Part shown: positions 59,887 to 64,000 of the stretch, piece by piece
How positions within the stretch are numbered: the first letter of the stretch is position 1
Layout of the letters: each line of letters begins with the position of its first letter
NCBI GenBank assembly: GCA_021464415.1
Contig: CM038469.1
Location: forward strand, 8,410,501-8,474,500
DNA: 64,000 nucleotides
From: Lonicera japonica
Taxonomy: Eukaryota; Streptophyta; Magnoliopsida; Dipsacales; Caprifoliaceae
Reading direction: 5' to 3'
Position numbers and translations under genes: made by a program
Notes under the pieces: generated by a model
What the model saw: only the letters and a program-made list of their open reading frames with translations
Databases searched by the model: none
Told to the model about the DNA's origin: nothing

Positions 59887-62498
59887 CGGTTATTCATAAT
59901 AATATATTATTATTATTATTATTATTATTATGTAAAGAGGTGGGGAGTGGTGGGGGTGATTTGTGAGGTAGTGATAATATGTATGTAGGCTTGTGGTCTG
60001 TAGGAATTGCTTGGATAAATGATCTGCACTCTCCTGTAGGTTTTTCTTTTGATATTTTTGAGTTTTGTTTAGCGTGTCAAATAAAAATATTAAATTAATA
60101 ATTTATTTTAAAAAATATTAGATTAAATAATTTGGATATCATTATGTCCAAGTAATTTTGTTAGATATTTTATACTTTTTAGAATCAAGACAAACATAAA
60201 ATATAAATATATAATTCTGTCTCGCCTCTTAATTTAAGATAATAAACGTAAAGTTAACAAACAAACATGTATTTTTGCCATCCAAATTCAATGTTAAGCT
60301 ATTCCAACTAGGAGAAGAAAAGCAGACAAGAAAATTAAGGCGGAAAAAGCAGACAAGAGTGGACTAATTCTTACCATATTAATAATCTTTCTTCTTCACT
60401 TATTGTAAAAATTAGTCCACTAGCTCTAGACGTCGGAAAGAATCTAGGCATGCTTTTTAATCATTTTTTAATATATATATATATATATATATTTATCTAA
60501 CTTGCCACGTAAGTACTATTCAATTAAAAAAGTGTGGGTGGTCAAAATGTAACTGAGCCTAGATTTGATTGAATCAGTTCAAAATGGTAGAGTTGTTAAC
60601 TAGATGCAGTAAAGGTGATGGAAATAAACAGTAAATATGCAGTAATGAAGATGAGATATGGTTTATAGGGCAGGTTCCTCCGGTGGCTGTAATACCCAAT
60701 CCGGTAGTACATCCTCCTTGTGTGTGGTGGTGTACTTTACATGGCTCAAACGGCCTAACTTAGAATAAATACAATGGCGGTGGTAGTTCTCTTAGAGAGG
60801 AAGCTAGAGTGTTCAGAAAGTTGGTAATTGTTAGAATCAAATCCCTTATAAGTGATGTTTCCCCTTCTATTTATATGTATAGAATTAGAGTCACAATGTT
60901 CATTAGGTTAACAGTAGAATATAATGACTATAAAGGGCCGGGTATAACTTGTTCACTAATCTAACCTTCTCCACGTGAAGAGATGAACCTATCTCTAAAT
61001 AACATGTGTACTTTATAGGTGTCCTTTACTATTCGCTTAGGCGCCCATATTGGCACCAAGTATTGATCGTGCTTATGAGTATAGGTCCTTCACATTGGCT
61101 CAGACGTCCATATCAGCACTTCGATTGTTTATGACCCCTGCAAGCATACTCGGCTGGGATGTTTTACTCGTCTGGTTACTTGTGATCCTATCCGACTCCT
61201 TCAAATCCTTACTCGTTATTCGAACCTGCTTCATGAATTATGGGTTTGTTTCCAAGTATCCGGCGCAAATAGACCTTCCTATTTTATTGCTCCCACAAAA
61301 AGATATCTAAAAATTCACAGAATAATTTAGTTACGAAAGCCAAAAAGAGCTTTACGATAAACTCTTTTGTTATTAGTTAGCGTATAGTTATTTGGTGTCC
61401 GTATTTATGTATTTAAGGTTCATATTAAGATTTAGGTTTGTCTTTAGAGGTTTAGAGTAAATATTAATAGTTTAATGTATACAAAGAAAAAGGAAAAAAA
61501 AATAATACACATTAAATAGGTACATTAAGGATGGGTGATTTTATTTTTATCTGCGATTTTTTACATATAATTCACCCTTAATTTATGGAATTTTTTTTAA
61601 CCTACTTTCACAATATTATCCTTTTAAAAATTGAGAAGTATATCCACCAATTAAAATTAAAATTAATTTTTAATTTATATTCCTAATCAACATCTACTTC
61701 CATATTAATTTATTTCTTTTTTCATTGAAGGGTTTATTAAAAGCTTTTTTTAATAACATTATCGATCAAAATATAATCCCTAGAATTATATTAGTTTAAT
61801 CATACAATAATAAAACATCTTTTGTCAAAGAGTGAATCAAATAATATTAGTTTAACCATATATGCTAATCATTTTCGTTTTAACTCTAAATAAGAATATG
61901 GATTTGATATCGACTATTAGTATTGTTTCTAGTATGCTATTTTCATTCAAGATCTGTAAATGTATTTATTCATGTCTCATAATATAAAATTTAACTACTA
62001 ATTTATAATTTCCAATATATAAAATCTAGCATATAAACTTAATTTCAGATCTCAAATTTCAAGTATACAATATCTAGCAATAAACATAAATCCATATCTA
62101 TTAATTAAGGTTTATTAAATAAAGAAATAAAGGAGAGGAGAACAGTGCATGAGATACCAAAAAAAGAAAACAAAACACTTTTTAACTATGAGAATTGGCC
62201 AGAGGAAGTTGTGCAAAAAGAAAATATATTTATCGAAACTCTCTTTTAGTAAGGAGAGCTCGAAGAAGAAGGTATTTTTTTTTTTACCAGAGAAGAAAAA
62301 GGTTGAAGGAGGAGTTTTTTTTTGTTCCTTAAACTTTTAACCTTTTTTTACTTTACCTTTACTTTCATCAATATATTATTTACAATTAGTTAACTAAAGT
62401 GCTTATAAAAATATTAGTTAATTAAAGTGGATATACTCATTAATTTAGTAGAAATTTTAACATTAAATTATTACAAAACATAATATTTATAAAAATTA
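59887..62498. other. No gene recognised; possible retroelement scrap at about 60540-61310
   Basis: (ATT)n near 59905-59930 and (TA)n near 60470-60490. The stretch 60540-61310 is markedly less AT-rich than its neighbours and reads like an LTR or UTR piece (phrases such as ACATTGGCTCAGACGTCC and CGCTTAGGCGCCCATATTGG), but no ends could be paired and no protein motif appears. Confidence 0.35.
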
Positions 62499-63612
62499 GG
62501 ACTTTTTTGACTTACTCCCCTATTCTTCAAGTAAAATTAGAGTTAGCTCCCTGTTTTTATAATTCTTTGACTTAACTCCCTAACTATTAACACCGTCAAT
62601 AATTCGTTAAAACTAAATATCTTTTGACCAGTCTACCCTTGTCTTCTTTAATTAACCTATGCACCCAACACTTGATTCAAAATCAAACCTAAATTTTTTT
62701 CTCTCTTTAAAACTACTTTTCAATTTTGTCTTCTTTCTTTTCAAATATTAACCCTGCCATAACGACTGCCGTGGAAGCTCAATATTTAAAACTTTTACCG
62801 TATGCATATTTAAAATCCCACGATGGACATAATTGCAGTGAGGCAATTGAATGCATCTAAAGAAATTGATTTCGAACCAAGTGTTGCACTATGAATCTAA
62901 AAAATTGATTTTGAACCAGTGACACAATTTAGCCATTTATACATATATTCGCCCACATTCAGATGTATGCAAAGACATAGATCTAGATTTTTTATATATA
63001 GATCTATACATTTAGTTTCAACATTAACATCAATTTTAATGTAAATACACACACATATATATTTGTATACATCTAATTTTTCAAATATAATTGGGAAGGA
63101 GAAAATGAGGGCCATCGAAATGATCGAAGGTAAGAGATGGGTGGTGCAGCGTCGATGCTAGAGGATGCGCGGTGGAGGAAAGAACAAAAGATTTAGATTT
63201 TAGATACATAAATTAATATAGAGTATTTTGCTGCAAGTTAGATAGAGAAAACTATGCATACATGGATATATATATATATACACTCCAATCACCATTTCCT
63301 CACTCTTAACTCCTTTACCAGCTAAATGAATCTCCATACCCAATTAATTTCAGTAATTACCAAATGCCTCATTGTTTGGGATTTGGGATTAAAGAAAGCG
63401 GGTTTGGTCGTAGATTTAAGGAGAAGAAATTAGGGTTATGAGTTTTAGAGGAAGATGAACAGTTCAATAGAAGATAAGGGCATTGGTCCGTGCAAAAAAA
63501 AGTTGAATGGTTAACCCTCTGTCAAAATCCAGGGGATTAAGTAAAAGGATTATGAAATTAGGAAGCTAACTCTTATTTCACATTAAGAATAAGGGGTAAG
63601 TCAAAAAAGCCC
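62499..63612. mobile_element. Non-autonomous Mutator-like element
   Basis: 1114 bp, flanked by TAAAAATTA at 62490-62498 and 63613-63621, a perfect 9-bp target duplication. The terminal inverted repeats are about 90 bp: left GGACTTTTTTGACTTACTCC and right, complemented, GGGCTTTTTTGACTTACCCC, continuing with TAGAGTTAGCT/AAGAGTTAGCT blocks. No transposase frame inside. A small, less AT-rich patch (63110-63185) might be captured host sequence. Confidence 0.85.
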
Positions 63613-63621
63613 TAAAAATTA

Positions 63622-64000
63622 AGTGACTTTTTTTTTGTGTATAAATCTATCCTAACCCGCGGATTAACTTAATAAGCAAAGCGGATTAACTTAACAATGC
63701 AAATTAATTTAACAATACGAATTAACCGTAAGAAGCCATAGATAGAAACAAAATTACCCTTAAGGATTAGGGTTTGTGTAGTTGGTTGAAGTACCTTGGA
63801 ACATAGCAAGAGGACAGAGGTTTGAGTCCCCCAACCCACACCCCCTCCCTCTTGAACATCTAATCCTTGCCCATGGCTTGGACTTTAAAAAATAAAAAAA
63901 GGCACAATTTTATATAGACTATTTTTTTGCTATTTCTAACCAAATAACACAATGATAATATTAGCTAGCTTAAGGATTAACAGGGATCAATGTTCGGTGA
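63622..64000. other. Intergenic end of window; tRNA-like block at about 63770-63850
   Basis: The stretch with GTAGTTGGTTGAAG and then GAGGTTTGAGTCCCCC resembles the A and B boxes of a tRNA-derived SINE. No intact tRNA fold could be drawn by eye. No protein-coding gene. Confidence 0.3.

Noticed and set aside
1..64000. CRISPR arrays, operons or bacterial-type regulatory sites
   Set aside because: The window is plant nuclear DNA with spliced genes and plant transposons; no regularly spaced repeat-spacer array is present.

Overview
The window is nuclear DNA of a flowering plant, most likely a eudicot. It is AT-rich, its genes are split by GT-AG introns, and it is dominated by plant transposon families: CACTA, Mutator-like, hAT, Stowaway, Helitron, an Athila-like LTR element and a Cassandra TRIM. 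Three genes could be modelled exon by exon. They are FTSHI3-like (a proteolytically dead plastid FtsH, minus strand, 3920-7982), a PAM1-type TBC/RabGAP (plus strand, 13903-17821, last exon missing) and a NIK1-like leucine-rich-repeat receptor kinase (minus strand, 48587-52619). From memory, Arabidopsis keeps FTSHI3 and a RabGAP side by side (At3g02450/At3g02460), and keeps PAM1 and NIK1 close together on a duplicated chromosome 5 block. The gene order here therefore looks like an old conserved block stretched by transposons. The genes act in separate pathways (plastid FtsH complexes, Rab GTPase control, receptor signalling); nothing suggests they work together.

Layout. 1-3.9 kb: AT microsatellites, a ~130-bp tandem repeat and one MITE copy. 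3.9-8.1 kb: FTSHI3-like gene, with a one-base frameshift in exon 1. 8.1-13.9 kb: MITEs, a small GRF-finger-like gene model and a hAT element nested in another inverted-repeat element. 13.9-17.8 kb: RabGAP with a MITE in intron 2 and a Helitron in intron 5; a 100-N gap follows. 19.3-28.5 kb: fragments of an unidentified repeat protein around a 6.47-kb CACTA element. That element carries exon fragments of a receptor-like cytoplasmic kinase and of a MAP65 gene, and is itself invaded by a 1.93-kb Mutator-like element. 28.6-30.2 kb: solo LTR.

30.5-41 kb: a dead MuDR-type transposase gene cut in two by an 8.1-kb Athila-like retrotransposon (32674-40809, target duplication ACTTC). The retrotransposon encodes only gag and protease, and a single stop codon interrupts its frame. 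41-48.5 kb: gene-free, with several MITEs. 48.6-52.6 kb: NIK1-like gene. 55.0-56.7 kb: remnant of the same LTR family, invaded by a Cassandra TRIM whose two LTRs carry 5S-rRNA-like sequence. 57-64 kb: gene-free, with two more copies of the MITE family from 2 kb and a 1.1-kb Mutator-like element with a perfect 9-bp target duplication.

The strongest novelty candidate is the CACTA element with two captured gene fragments, followed by the gag-protease-only retrotransposon and the uncharacterised protein family that flanks the CACTA element. All homology calls come from recognising motifs by eye; no database search was run.
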